Positions 1 through 6,761 of a stretch of DNA of 22,882 nt are shown piece after piece. The notes beneath the pieces were generated by a model. It was not told the DNA's origin, made no database searches, and saw only the letters and a program-made list of their open reading frames with translations. Position 1 is the stretch's first letter. Every line of letters starts with the position of its first letter. Origin of the DNA: VAZQ01 sp035293945 (GTDB lineage Bacteria; Pseudomonadota; Alphaproteobacteria; Rhizobiales; Xanthobacteraceae); the NCBI GenBank assembly GCA_035293945.1, contig DATGLV010000040.1:1-22882 (forward strand), written 5' to 3'. The translations under genes and the position numbers were made by a program.

Positions 1-827
1 ATCAATCGCCTGCCGCCATCCTGCCATGGCAAAACTCCTCGTCTCGTCAATCACAGACGAGGAATCCACCAAGATTCTTCCGGTTCCATCCGGCTTCGCT
101 TACCAAGAGAATCCGGATTCATGGAATCGGTCGTCTAGTGCCCCGCGTCGGAATTCCGCGAGCCTGTCGATTGGGCGTTTCCGCCGCCGCGACGCCCTCT
201 ACTCGCCGCGAGTGGCGCACCTCGAGCAGCGCAGCCCCTCCTCTTGCGCACGCGCCGGCTCGAGCACCCGCAGCGCAGTCAGCGGATTGCGATCATCGAG
301 CGCGGACAGGACTCGGCCGACCTCGGCAAGCGCCGCCAGACCCCAACGAGCCGCCCGGCCGATCGGGCGGGTGGCGGGCGCAAACGTTCGCCGGCAGGTT
401 TCTAGATCCAGGACCATGGAGCCACCCGTTTGCAGGCCGAAGAGCCTCACGACCAGAGTTAGGCACTGTCGGGGCAATCTCCAATGCCCCTGTGATCAGC
501 CCAAGAGCCGCGTCCTAAGAGCCGCGTCCTAAGAGCCGCGCCGGCGGCTGCACATTGCCGCGTGCGACGGTGCCCTTGACCAAGGCGGAAAGCCGAACCT
601 GAATTGGATCACACAGGAATCGCGCATCTCCGGTTATAGGAGGGGTGACGGCGGGGCTTCCGGCGGCTATACAGCGGGCGAGCAATCGGCGAGCTTTTGT
701 CCGCCGGAAGCAAGCAAACCGCCCGGTCGACCTCGCACCGAATCGAGCGCAGTGGATAGGGGTCAACTTGGCGCGCCCGACTTGGCGCAAAACCACGAGT
801 TGAGCTCACGAGGGACGAGAGTTCGCC
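1..827. other. Gene-poor stretch upstream of cvpA
   Basis: No open frame here looks like a real protein: the short frames on both strands are Arg/Pro/Ala-rich, overlap one another and match no family I recognise. In related genomes radA often precedes cvpA, but nothing resembling RadA (zinc finger, KNKFG motif) is visible here. The cvpA promoter should lie in the last couple of hundred bases, but I cannot place -35 and -10 boxes with confidence. The one clear structure is a short tandem repeat at 503-540. Confidence 0.5.
503..540. repeat. 14-bp tandem repeat, 2.7 copies
   Basis: The unit AAGAGCCGCGTCCT occurs at 503-516 and 517-530 as perfect copies, and its first ten bases recur at 531-540. 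It lies in a non-coding stretch. A 14-bp period is not a codon multiple, consistent with non-coding DNA and slipped-strand duplication. Confidence 0.8.
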
Positions 828-1424
828 ATGCCCATCACCCTCCTCGACCTGATCCTGATCGGCGTCATGCTCATTTCCGCGATCCTGGCGATGATCCGCG
901 GCTTCATGCGCGAGATTCTCTCGATCGCCGCCTGGGCGCTGGCGGCGCTGGCCACCCTCTACGCGTATGGCAAGCTGCTGCCGTCGGCCAAATCCTATTT
1001 CAACAACGATATCGTGGCGACCGGGGTGGTCATTGCCGGCACCTTCCTGCTGACCTTGCTGGTGGTTTCGGTGGTCACCGTGCGGTTCTCCGACATGGTG
1101 CTGGACAGCCGGGTGGGCGCGCTTGATCGCACCCTGGGATTCCTGTTTGGGCTTGCCCGCGGCCTGATCATCGTGGTGGTGGCCTTCCTATTCTTCGTCT
1201 GGCTGGTACCGGCCAAGACGCAGCCGTCCTGGGTCGCCAATGCCAAATCCAAAGTAATGTTGCAGAGCACGGGCGACTGGCTGATGTCGATGTTGCCGGA
1301 TGACCCGGAAAGCACCATTTTGAAGAGGTTCAAGAAGCCGCAGCCTGAAGACACCGAGCCGGCGGATTCGCCGCAGCCGGGCCAGCGCGGCAGCCTTGAC
1401 GTTCCCGCCAACCCACGCACATGA
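828..1424 (+). CDS. cvpA: CvpA family membrane protein
   Basis: 198-residue inner-membrane protein of the CvpA (colicin V production) family. The N-terminal part (about residues 3-125) has four hydrophobic segments, near 4-25, 30-50, 65-90 and 103-125, with the family's hallmark opening (LLDLILIGVML) and a charged 'RGFMREILSIAAW' loop between the first two helices. The last 50 or so residues are polar, proline-rich and probably disordered in the cytoplasm (EDTEPADSPQPG). The biochemical role of CvpA is not settled; in enterobacteria it is linked to colicin V export, purine-operon context and envelope homeostasis. The ATG at 828 has a modest purine-rich Shine-Dalgarno (GAGGGA near 810). The stop is 55 bp before the chosen purF start, so the two are probably cotranscribed, the classical cvpA-purF arrangement. 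Confidence 0.93.
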   Translation: MPITLLDLILIGVMLISAILAMIRGFMREILSIAAWALAALATLYAYGKLLPSAKSYFNNDIVATGVVIAGTFLLTLLVVSVVTVRFSDMVLDSRVGALDRTLGFLFGLARGLIIVVVAFLFFVWLVPAKTQPSWVANAKSKVMLQSTGDWLMSMLPDDPESTILKRFKKPQPEDTEPADSPQPGQRGSLDVPANPRT

Positions 1425-1479
1425 CGCTAATAGTGGGCGGGTCCAACGGGCGGGCAAGGATCGAGCGAGCGGAGAGCGA

Positions 1480-2964
1480 ATGCGCCAAATGATCGAGGAG
1501 CCCAAGGACCCCACAGACCTCGATCTCGATGGCGACCGGTTGCGCGAGGAATGCGGCATCTTCGGCGTTTTCGGTCACCCGGACGCTGCCGCGATCACAG
1601 CGCTCGGTCTGCACGCTCTGCAGCATCGCGGCCAGGAGGCGGCAGGCATTGTCTCCTTCGACGGCCGGCGCTTCCACTCCGAGCGGCAGCGTGGCCTGGT
1701 CGGCGACACCTTTTCCCGGCGCGAGGTGATCGAGCGGCTTCCCGGCATGTCGGCGATCGGCCACGTCCGCTACGCCACTACCGGCGATACTATCCTGCGC
1801 AACGTACAGCCGCTATTTGCAGAGCTCGAGCCCGGCGGCTTTGCGGTCGGCCACAACGGAAACCTGACCAATGGGCTGACGCTGCGCCGCAGGCTGGTGC
1901 GCGAGGGCGCCATCATGCAATCGACCTCCGATACCGAGGTGATTCTGCATCTGGTCGCGCAGTCGCGTCGCAATCGCTTCGTCGATCGCTTCATCGATGC
2001 CCTGCGCGCACTCGAAGGCGCCTATTCGCTGGCGGCGCTCACCAATAAGAAGCTGGTGGGCGCGCGCGACCCGCTCGGCATCAGGCCGCTGGTGATTGGG
2101 CGCCTCGACGGCGCCGCCATAATCGCCTCGGAGACCTGCGCGCTCGACATTATCGGCGCCAAATATGTGCGCGACGTCGAGAATGGCGAAGTTGTCGTGT
2201 TCGACGAGGACGGCACCCATTCGCACAAGCCCTGGGGCTCGATGGCGCCGCGCCCATGCATCTTCGAATACATCTATTTCGCGCGCCCCGATTCGATTGT
2301 CGGCGGCCGCCCGGTCTATCAGGTGCGGCGCACCATGGGGGCCGAGCTCGCCCGCGAGGCGGGAGCCGCTGCCGACGTGATCGTGCCGGTGCCCGATTCC
2401 GGCGTCCCGGCCGCGATCGGCTATGCCCAGGTCTCCGGCATCCCGTTCGAGATGGGCATCATCCGCAACCACTATGTCGGTCGCACCTTCATCCAGCCCA
2501 CCCAGTCGATCCGCGAGCTCGGCGTACGGATGAAGCATTCGGCCAATCGCTCGGTGGTCAGCGGCAAGCGCATCGTGCTGATCGACGACTCGCTGGTGCG
2601 CGGCACGACTTCGCTCAAGATCGTGCAGATGATGCGCGATGCCGGGGCCCGCGAGGTGCACATGCGCATCGCCAGCCCCCCGATCACCCATTCGGACTAT
2701 TACGGCATCGACACGCCCGAGCGCGACAAGCTCTTGGCCGCCAATCATGATATCGAGGGCATGCGCGCCTTCATCGGCGCGGACTCGCTCGCGTTCCTAT
2801 CGGTCGAGGGCATCTATCGCGCCATGGGGCACGAACGACGCGACCCGGCGCGGCCGCAATTCACCGACCATTGCTTCACCGGCGACTATCCGACCCCGTT
2901 GACCGATCGCACCGCCGAGACGGCCCTGCCGCGGCAGCTGTCGCTGCTGGCCGAAGCGAGCTAG
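1480..2964 (+). CDS. purF: Amidophosphoribosyltransferase PurF
   Basis: Catalyses the first committed step of de novo purine synthesis: PRPP plus glutamine gives 5-phosphoribosylamine. From the ATG at 1480 it is 494 residues, normal for the family. GGAGAG sits just before that ATG; an in-frame ATG at 1489 is the alternative, and the frame stays open to 1396, overlapping cvpA. The N-terminal Ntn glutaminase domain begins at Cys25 (EECGIFGVFG), so a 24-residue propeptide must be removed. It also carries HALQHRGQEAAG, a GHVRYATTG motif and a GHNGNL motif. The C-terminal phosphoribosyltransferase domain carries the PRPP loop VLIDDSLVRGTTS. Of the cysteines I recall as Fe-S ligands in the Bacillus enzyme, those in PRPCIFEY and DHCF are present but the one before YYGIDTP is Asp, so an intact 4Fe-4S cluster is unlikely (inference). 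The cytosolic enzyme is normally feedback-inhibited by purine nucleotides. Confidence 0.97.
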   Translation: MRQMIEEPKDPTDLDLDGDRLREECGIFGVFGHPDAAAITALGLHALQHRGQEAAGIVSFDGRRFHSERQRGLVGDTFSRREVIERLPGMSAIGHVRYATTGDTILRNVQPLFAELEPGGFAVGHNGNLTNGLTLRRRLVREGAIMQSTSDTEVILHLVAQSRRNRFVDRFIDALRALEGAYSLAALTNKKLVGARDPLGIRPLVIGRLDGAAIIASETCALDIIGAKYVRDVENGEVVVFDEDGTHSHKPWGSMAPRPCIFEYIYFARPDSIVGGRPVYQVRRTMGAELAREAGAAADVIVPVPDSGVPAAIGYAQVSGIPFEMGIIRNHYVGRTFIQPTQSIRELGVRMKHSANRSVVSGKRIVLIDDSLVRGTTSLKIVQMMRDAGAREVHMRIASPPITHSDYYGIDTPERDKLLAANHDIEGMRAFIGADSLAFLSVEGIYRAMGHERRDPARPQFTDHCFTGDYPTPLTDRTAETALPRQLSLLAEAS

Positions 2965-2991
2965 GCGCTGTCCCGTGGCTAGTCACGAGTG

Positions 2992-3099
2992 TAGGGTGGG
3001 CAAAATCGCCCTGGCACCGAGTCGATGCGTGGGCAAAGGCGCGTCGGCGATTTTGCCCACGCTTCCGGCGCATAGCGGCGCGCCTTTGCCCACCCTGCA
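2992..3099. repeat. Cross-paired palindromic repeat (GTGGGCAAA type)
   Basis: Four related arms lie in the purF-SDR gap: A GGGTGGGCAAAATCGCC (2994-3010), B GCGTGGGCAAAGGCGCG (about 3028-3043), C GGCGATTTTGCCCACGC (3046-3062) and D CGCGCCTTTGCCCACCC (3079-3095). A can pair with D over 11 bp while B pairs with C, giving nested hairpins. Alternatively A pairs with C and B with D over about 16 bp each, in a crossed, pseudoknot-like topology. The reverse complement of arm C recurs exactly at 20728-20744, and looser relatives are at 20637-20701 and 14215-14277, so this is a dispersed family. It could act as a terminator or transcript stabiliser downstream of purF. Confidence 0.85.
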
Positions 3100-3123
3100 T
3101 GCTCGCCTTGACCAGGGCGTTTG

Positions 3124-3828
3124 ATGTCCGCCTCTCCCGACCGCATCGCGCTCGTGACCGGCGCCTCCCGTGGCATTGGCCGTGCCACCGCGCTCGCGCT
3201 CGCCCGCTCTGGTGCCCACGTTGTCGCGGTCGCACGCACCGTCGGCGCGCTGGAGGAGCTCGACGATGCGATCCGCTCCACTGGAGCCTCGGCGACGCTG
3301 GTGCCGCTCGACCTCAAGGACACCCCCGGCATTGCGCGGCTTGCGGCGGCCCTGAGCGAGCGCTACGGGGCGCTCGACGTGCTCATCGGCAATGCAGGGA
3401 TTCTCGGACCTTTGTCCCCTCTCGATCATATCGAGCCCAAGGCCTGGGACGACGTGCTGGCCGTGAACGTAACCGCCAACTGGCACTTGATCCGTGCGAT
3501 GCATCCCTTGCTGAAGCGCTCGGCTGCGGCACGCGTGGTGTTCGTCACCTCCGGCATCGCCGCCCGTCCACGCGCCTATTGGGGCCCCTATGCGATATCG
3601 AAGGCGGCGCTGGACGCGCTGGCGAAGACGTACGCGGCCGAGACCGCCTCGACGCAGATACGCGTCAACCTTTTCAGCCCGGGACCCACGCGCACCCGCA
3701 TGCGCGCGGCCGCCATGCCGGGCGAGGATCCGGAAAGCCTGAAGACGCCCGAGCCGGTCGCCGAGAAGATCCTGGAATTATGCGCGCCGGAATTCCAGGA
3801 AACCGGCAAGGTGTTCAGCTTCGCCTAA
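3124..3828 (+). CDS. Short-chain dehydrogenase/reductase (SDR)
   Basis: 234-residue classical SDR, an NAD(P)(H)-dependent oxidoreductase with a Rossmann fold. The cofactor glycine motif TGASRGIG is at residues 12-19, the NAG motif at 90-92, and the catalytic set is Ser143 (VTSG), Tyr156 and Lys160 (YAISK). The basic residue Arg17 in the glycine loop is typical of the classical subfamily and hints at NADP(H) (inference). The substrate cannot be deduced; the nearest general resemblance is to proteobacterial SDRs annotated only as family members. The ATG at 3124 is preferred over the TTG three bases earlier, with a weak AGGG upstream. It is separated from purF by about 160 bp of palindromic repeat, so it is probably a separate transcript. 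Its 3' end runs into the decayed antitoxin on the other strand. Confidence 0.9.
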   Translation: MSASPDRIALVTGASRGIGRATALALARSGAHVVAVARTVGALEELDDAIRSTGASATLVPLDLKDTPGIARLAAALSERYGALDVLIGNAGILGPLSPLDHIEPKAWDDVLAVNVTANWHLIRAMHPLLKRSAAARVVFVTSGIAARPRAYWGPYAISKAALDALAKTYAAETASTQIRVNLFSPGPTRTRMRAAAMPGEDPESLKTPEPVAEKILELCAPEFQETGKVFSFA

Positions 3829-4040
3829 ATTGGGCCCTGGAACGCAGTGTGGGAATGCCGCTTACATCCTCTTGGCGTTCCGCGTGCCACGTATCATAAG
3901 CCGCCTGCATGCGTAGCCAAACCCGGCGCCGTCGCCAAATAACTTGCCGAGTCGAACCGCAACCGCCGGAGAGATCGGCTTGCGCTCGCGCAAAATGTCG
4001 TAGATTTTCTTGCAAAGTCGTCTTCGCACCAAGTTGGATC
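3815..4040 (-). pseudogene. HigA-type antitoxin remnant, frameshifted
   Basis: Read leftward, one frame gives KKIYDILRERKPISPAVAV then RLGKLFGDGAG, and a second frame continues VWLRMQAAYDTWHAERQED then VSGIPTL. Together these make the typical HigA-family XRE antitoxin order: end of the helix-turn-helix, the 'RLGKLFG' helix, and the 'WLRMQAAYDTWHAER' tail. The two halves are joined by a one-base loss at a GGG run near the Gly-Ala-Gly codons, around 3930. The 5' end is missing: before KKIYD I find neither a start codon with a ribosome site nor the usual HigA N-terminus. No HigB toxin is visible next to it. The 3' end overlaps the SDR stop on the opposite strand. I read it as a dead antitoxin fragment left from a lost toxin-antitoxin locus. 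Confidence 0.72.
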
Positions 4041-4075
4041 AAAAAGAATTAGGGCGCCCACAAGGGGGCGCCCCT
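4041..4075 (-). terminator. Probable terminator of the deacetylase gene
   Basis: Reading the minus strand just past the deacetylase stop, an 8-bp GC-only stem (GGGCGCCC at 4066-4073 pairing with 4052-4059, loop of six) is followed after about five bases by TTTTT. The stem is itself palindromic, so it could also work as a repeat unit. The U-tract is short and displaced, which lowers confidence. Confidence 0.5.
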
Positions 4076-4098
4076 ACGCACTTTCACGCAAGCACTGC

Positions 4099-5166
4099 TC
4101 AATCGATCGTGTGAATCACCGCCGAGGTCGGCCGATCGGTCACGGTCGGCAGCTTGGTCTCCTTCAAGATCGCCTCGTCATAGGCCGTGAGCGTTTGCAC
4201 CGGCGCCTTCGGCTTCATGAACACGACCTTGTAGCCGTTGAGCTTGAGCTGATGCAGCAATTCGGGTGCGGCCTCGGCGGTGCCCTTCTGGAAATCGTGC
4301 ATCAGCACGATGCCCTTGCCGTTCTTCTTTAGCTTGGTCAGCACCGACTGGATCACTTGATCCGGCTTGCGGATCTTGAAGTCGAGGGAGTCCATGTCGG
4401 TCGAGAAGATGGCGATGTTCCGCTCGCCCAGATAAGTCACCATCTCGGGCGGATGACGCAGCGCCGGGAAACGGAAGAACGGCGCCGCCGGAGCGCCCAG
4501 TGCCCAACGCACGGCGCTGATGCCCTTCTCGATCTCGTCCTTGGCCTCCTCCGGTGTCTTCTTCAGAAGATCGGCATGCGACCAGGTATGGCTCCCAATC
4601 GTGTGCCCGGCGGCGGCGACTTCACGCAGGATTTGCGGCGACCACATCGTGTGCTCGCCGATCGGAAAGAAGATCGCCTTGGTGCAGTTGGCGGCGAGCG
4701 CCGCCAGCACGGCCGGCGTGTTGTGCGGCCAGGGCCCGTCGTCGAAGGTCAGCACGACCTCGCCCGGCTGCAGGAAGTCGTACTGCTTGAAATGTTCAAA
4801 TCCAAAACCGGGGCCGCCGGTCGTATCGACCTCGACGGTGCGGGAAACACCCAAGGCGTCAGGGTTGCCCTGGCACGAGGTGGTCGCAGCAGCAGCCGCA
4901 GGCCTTGCCGGAGCTTGCGACACTGCAGCGAACGGCGATGGCGGCGGAGCCGGTGCGATCGATCCGGTCGTGTCCGGCGCGGGCGCGGCCGATGCGACGC
5001 GGGCCGGCGGAGCGACCGCCGCAGGCTTGCTCTGGGGCGCCGATGCGACGCTTTGGGCCGGGGCGCTGCTTACACTTGCGGGAGCCCATAGGAAGAAGAC
5101 CAGGGCAAAGCTGACAAGAAGGGCCGAGAGGCCCATAACCGCGACCAACACTGAACGCATCGACAT
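4099..5166 (-). CDS. Polysaccharide deacetylase (NodB homology domain)
   Basis: 355-residue membrane-anchored carbohydrate esterase family 4 protein. An N-terminal hydrophobic segment (about 5-30) is an uncleaved anchor or signal, and residues 32-100 are an Ala/Pro/Ser-rich linker. The NodB domain then shows motif 1 TFDDGPWPHN (140-149, with the base Asp and metal Asp), motif 2 SHTWSH (192-197, the metal-binding His pair), motif 3 RFPALRHP near 234-241, and a late MHDF motif with the conserved His. All the usual metal and acid/base residues appear present, so it should be active. Such enzymes remove N-acetyl (or O-acetyl) groups from peptidoglycan or surface polysaccharide in the periplasm; the substrate here is unknown. 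The ATG at 5166 is chosen because AAGGGGA sits seven bases before it, and the longer frame upstream runs into a dispersed repeat. It is transcribed alone. Confidence 0.93.
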   Translation of the reverse strand: MSMRSVLVAVMGLSALLVSFALVFFLWAPASVSSAPAQSVASAPQSKPAAVAPPARVASAAPAPDTTGSIAPAPPPSPFAAVSQAPARPAAAAATTSCQGNPDALGVSRTVEVDTTGGPGFGFEHFKQYDFLQPGEVVLTFDDGPWPHNTPAVLAALAANCTKAIFFPIGEHTMWSPQILREVAAAGHTIGSHTWSHADLLKKTPEEAKDEIEKGISAVRWALGAPAAPFFRFPALRHPPEMVTYLGERNIAIFSTDMDSLDFKIRKPDQVIQSVLTKLKKNGKGIVLMHDFQKGTAEAAPELLHQLKLNGYKVVFMKPKAPVQTLTAYDEAILKETKLPTVTDRPTSAVIHTID

Positions 5167-5184
5167 AGATGTCCCCTTCGGCCA

Positions 5185-5233
5185 GCGGATGTTCCGGAAA
5201 AGTGGATGCCGGTTTTCCGATAAGAACATGCGC
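5185..5233. repeat. Dispersed REP-like palindrome (GAAAAGTGGATGCCGG type)
   Basis: The core CGGAAAA-gtggatgccgg-TTTTCCG, with outer GTTC/GAAC pairing, forms an imperfect hairpin. It resembles a short palindrome scattered through many Bradyrhizobium and relative genomes (established knowledge from memory, not searched). It sits 19 bp upstream of the deacetylase ATG, so it must lie in that gene's leader or promoter. Confidence 0.6.
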
Positions 5234-5425
5234 CAAGTGCAGGTGCCGACACGGCCCCGCAGCCTGCAATCTCTCCGAAGAAGGTGAATCGCTCCTTACC
5301 GTCCACGATCAAGTATTAGGCAATCGCGGATACCCGCCGGGCAGAGGCATTGATTCTTTGGGACAAAACGGTCGCTACTCATGGACCGCCATGGGCATCC
5401 CGCCCAAGCGCAATGCCGGCCTACT

Positions 5426-6514
5426 CTATTTGCTGCCGTCCCGGGCCTGCATGAAGCGCAAGGTGCGTTGCGCGGCCAACACCGAGAGGCGTTCATAGTC
5501 CCGGCGGGCAATCTGCAGGATTTCGTCCGAAACCTTGTGGTTCGCATGGCGGTTGCGCAGGATTGCTTCGGTGGTGGCCCATTTCAGGTCGGCGGCCTTG
5601 CAGGGAACCAGCAGCGCGTCGTTGCGCAGGCCCACCATCAGGCTCGCGATCAGCTTCAAGGATCCGGATGAGAGCCGCGCCAGCGCCACCGTCATCTCTT
5701 CGTATTTGCGCTCCTTGACGAGCTCCATGAGGGCTCTCTCGTCGAGCTTTCCGCCCTTTTCCATGGCCATGATCAGGCGTTCGGCCTCGCGGAAATCGCG
5801 CTGCGCGCTCGCCACCTTGCCGATCGCCGTGGCGATCTCCGACACGGCACGCTGAATCTCTGACCTGGTCTCCGGCGAGGCGAGCGCGAGAATTCTTCCT
5901 CGCACGGTTTCGGTGGCGCGCTCGAGCAGCTGGCGCAGCAGCCGCGGCGGAATGTCGAACCGCAGCCCCACGGTTTCGGCCAGGCGGTCGTCGAGCTGCG
6001 CGTCCTTGACCAGAAGGCTGTAGCCGGTCGATGAGAAGCGCGCCCGCGCATTGCCGGCAAGCTTGCACACCACCTCCGCGTCGCCGCGGTTCAAGATCAC
6101 GTCGGTGACCGGCTCGGCGAGCTCGTGACGCTCGCAGATTGCCAACAGATGGGCCTGGCCCTTGGCCGCCGCGATCTCGACCAGATCGCCCGTCGACAGC
6201 CGCCGGGATTGGCTGAGCACCGGCCCCGCAATCTGGATCTCGTCATCCCATGCCAACCGCCGGATCACCTGCATCGGCGAGTTGTCGATCGGCGCCAGGC
6301 GCCGGCTGAGCTCGATCAGGGCGGCGGTCTCGATCTTGCGGATCAGCAGCACCAGAACATCGTCAAACAGCTTGACCTGGTCTTCGGTCAAGCGTTCCGC
6401 GTCGTTGAGGAAGAGGTCGGTGACCCGCCGCAAGGTGCGCGTGCGGCCGTCCTGTGAATCGCCGCTGAGCGCGCTTTCAAGATCGGCGATCAACGAATCG
6501 GACGCAAGGACCAT
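5426..6514 (-). CDS. DUF2336 domain-containing protein
   Basis: 362-residue, mostly helical soluble protein with no signal peptide or membrane segment. It matches the alphaproteobacterial DUF2336 pattern: an N-terminal 'LIADLESALSG' helix, a 'RVTDLFLNDAERLTEDQVKLFDDVL' stretch, a 'ELSRRLAPIDNSPMQVIRRLAWDDEIQIAGPVL' core resembling HEAT-like helical repeats, 'LLAICERHELAEPVTDVIL', and a charged C-terminal part. The function of the family is unknown; such repeats usually serve protein-protein contacts (inference). I prefer the ATG at 6514 to the longer frame from 6580 because homologous sequence begins only there; GGAAA lies upstream at a reasonable distance. It stands alone, with about 260 bp on the 3' side before the deacetylase start. 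Confidence 0.85.
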   Translation of the reverse strand: MVLASDSLIADLESALSGDSQDGRTRTLRRVTDLFLNDAERLTEDQVKLFDDVLVLLIRKIETAALIELSRRLAPIDNSPMQVIRRLAWDDEIQIAGPVLSQSRRLSTGDLVEIAAAKGQAHLLAICERHELAEPVTDVILNRGDAEVVCKLAGNARARFSSTGYSLLVKDAQLDDRLAETVGLRFDIPPRLLRQLLERATETVRGRILALASPETRSEIQRAVSEIATAIGKVASAQRDFREAERLIMAMEKGGKLDERALMELVKERKYEEMTVALARLSSGSLKLIASLMVGLRNDALLVPCKAADLKWATTEAILRNRHANHKVSDEILQIARRDYERLSVLAAQRTLRFMQARDGSK

Positions 6515-6761
6515 ATGAGAGTTTCCGAAAAGCCCGCAAAAGTCGGCAATGCCGATCAGAATCCCCGCCCCCCGGGTCACGCGTGCCAGCGAACCGCGGC
6601 CACTCGCACCAGCATTTTGCCGCGGATATGCTGTTAAGCCGTAAATGTCTGGCGCCGGTGCTGTTACGGCGATTCACGGATTTGTTGCCGCGCCGGCGAA
6701 CGACATCGTTACCCGAAATTTACCTTGTACCAGCCGGCCTAAGCGCGGCGTGGCGCGCGTC

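Noticed and set aside
199..477. 92-codon minus-strand frame with leucine-rich stretch (GLAALAEVGRVLSALDDRN)
   Set aside because: Looks slightly protein-like, but I cannot tie it to a family. A second frame overlaps it and no convincing ribosome site is present; left uncalled.
26..532. 168-codon plus-strand frame at the left end
   Set aside because: Composition (Arg/Ser/Ala) and lack of any motif suggest chance. Its stop lies inside a 14-bp tandem repeat, and overlapping frames are equally long.
1813..2748. 311-codon minus-strand frame inside purF
   Set aside because: Antisense shadow of a fully conserved purF; no ribosome site or family features.
2992..3099. CRISPR-like array from repeated GGGCAAA arms
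   Set aside because: Only four arms, arranged as inverted rather than direct repeats, with no regular spacers and no cas genes.
6581..6761. CtrA-type site around GTTAAGCCGTAAATG
   Set aside because: The second half-site does not match TTAA at the required spacing.
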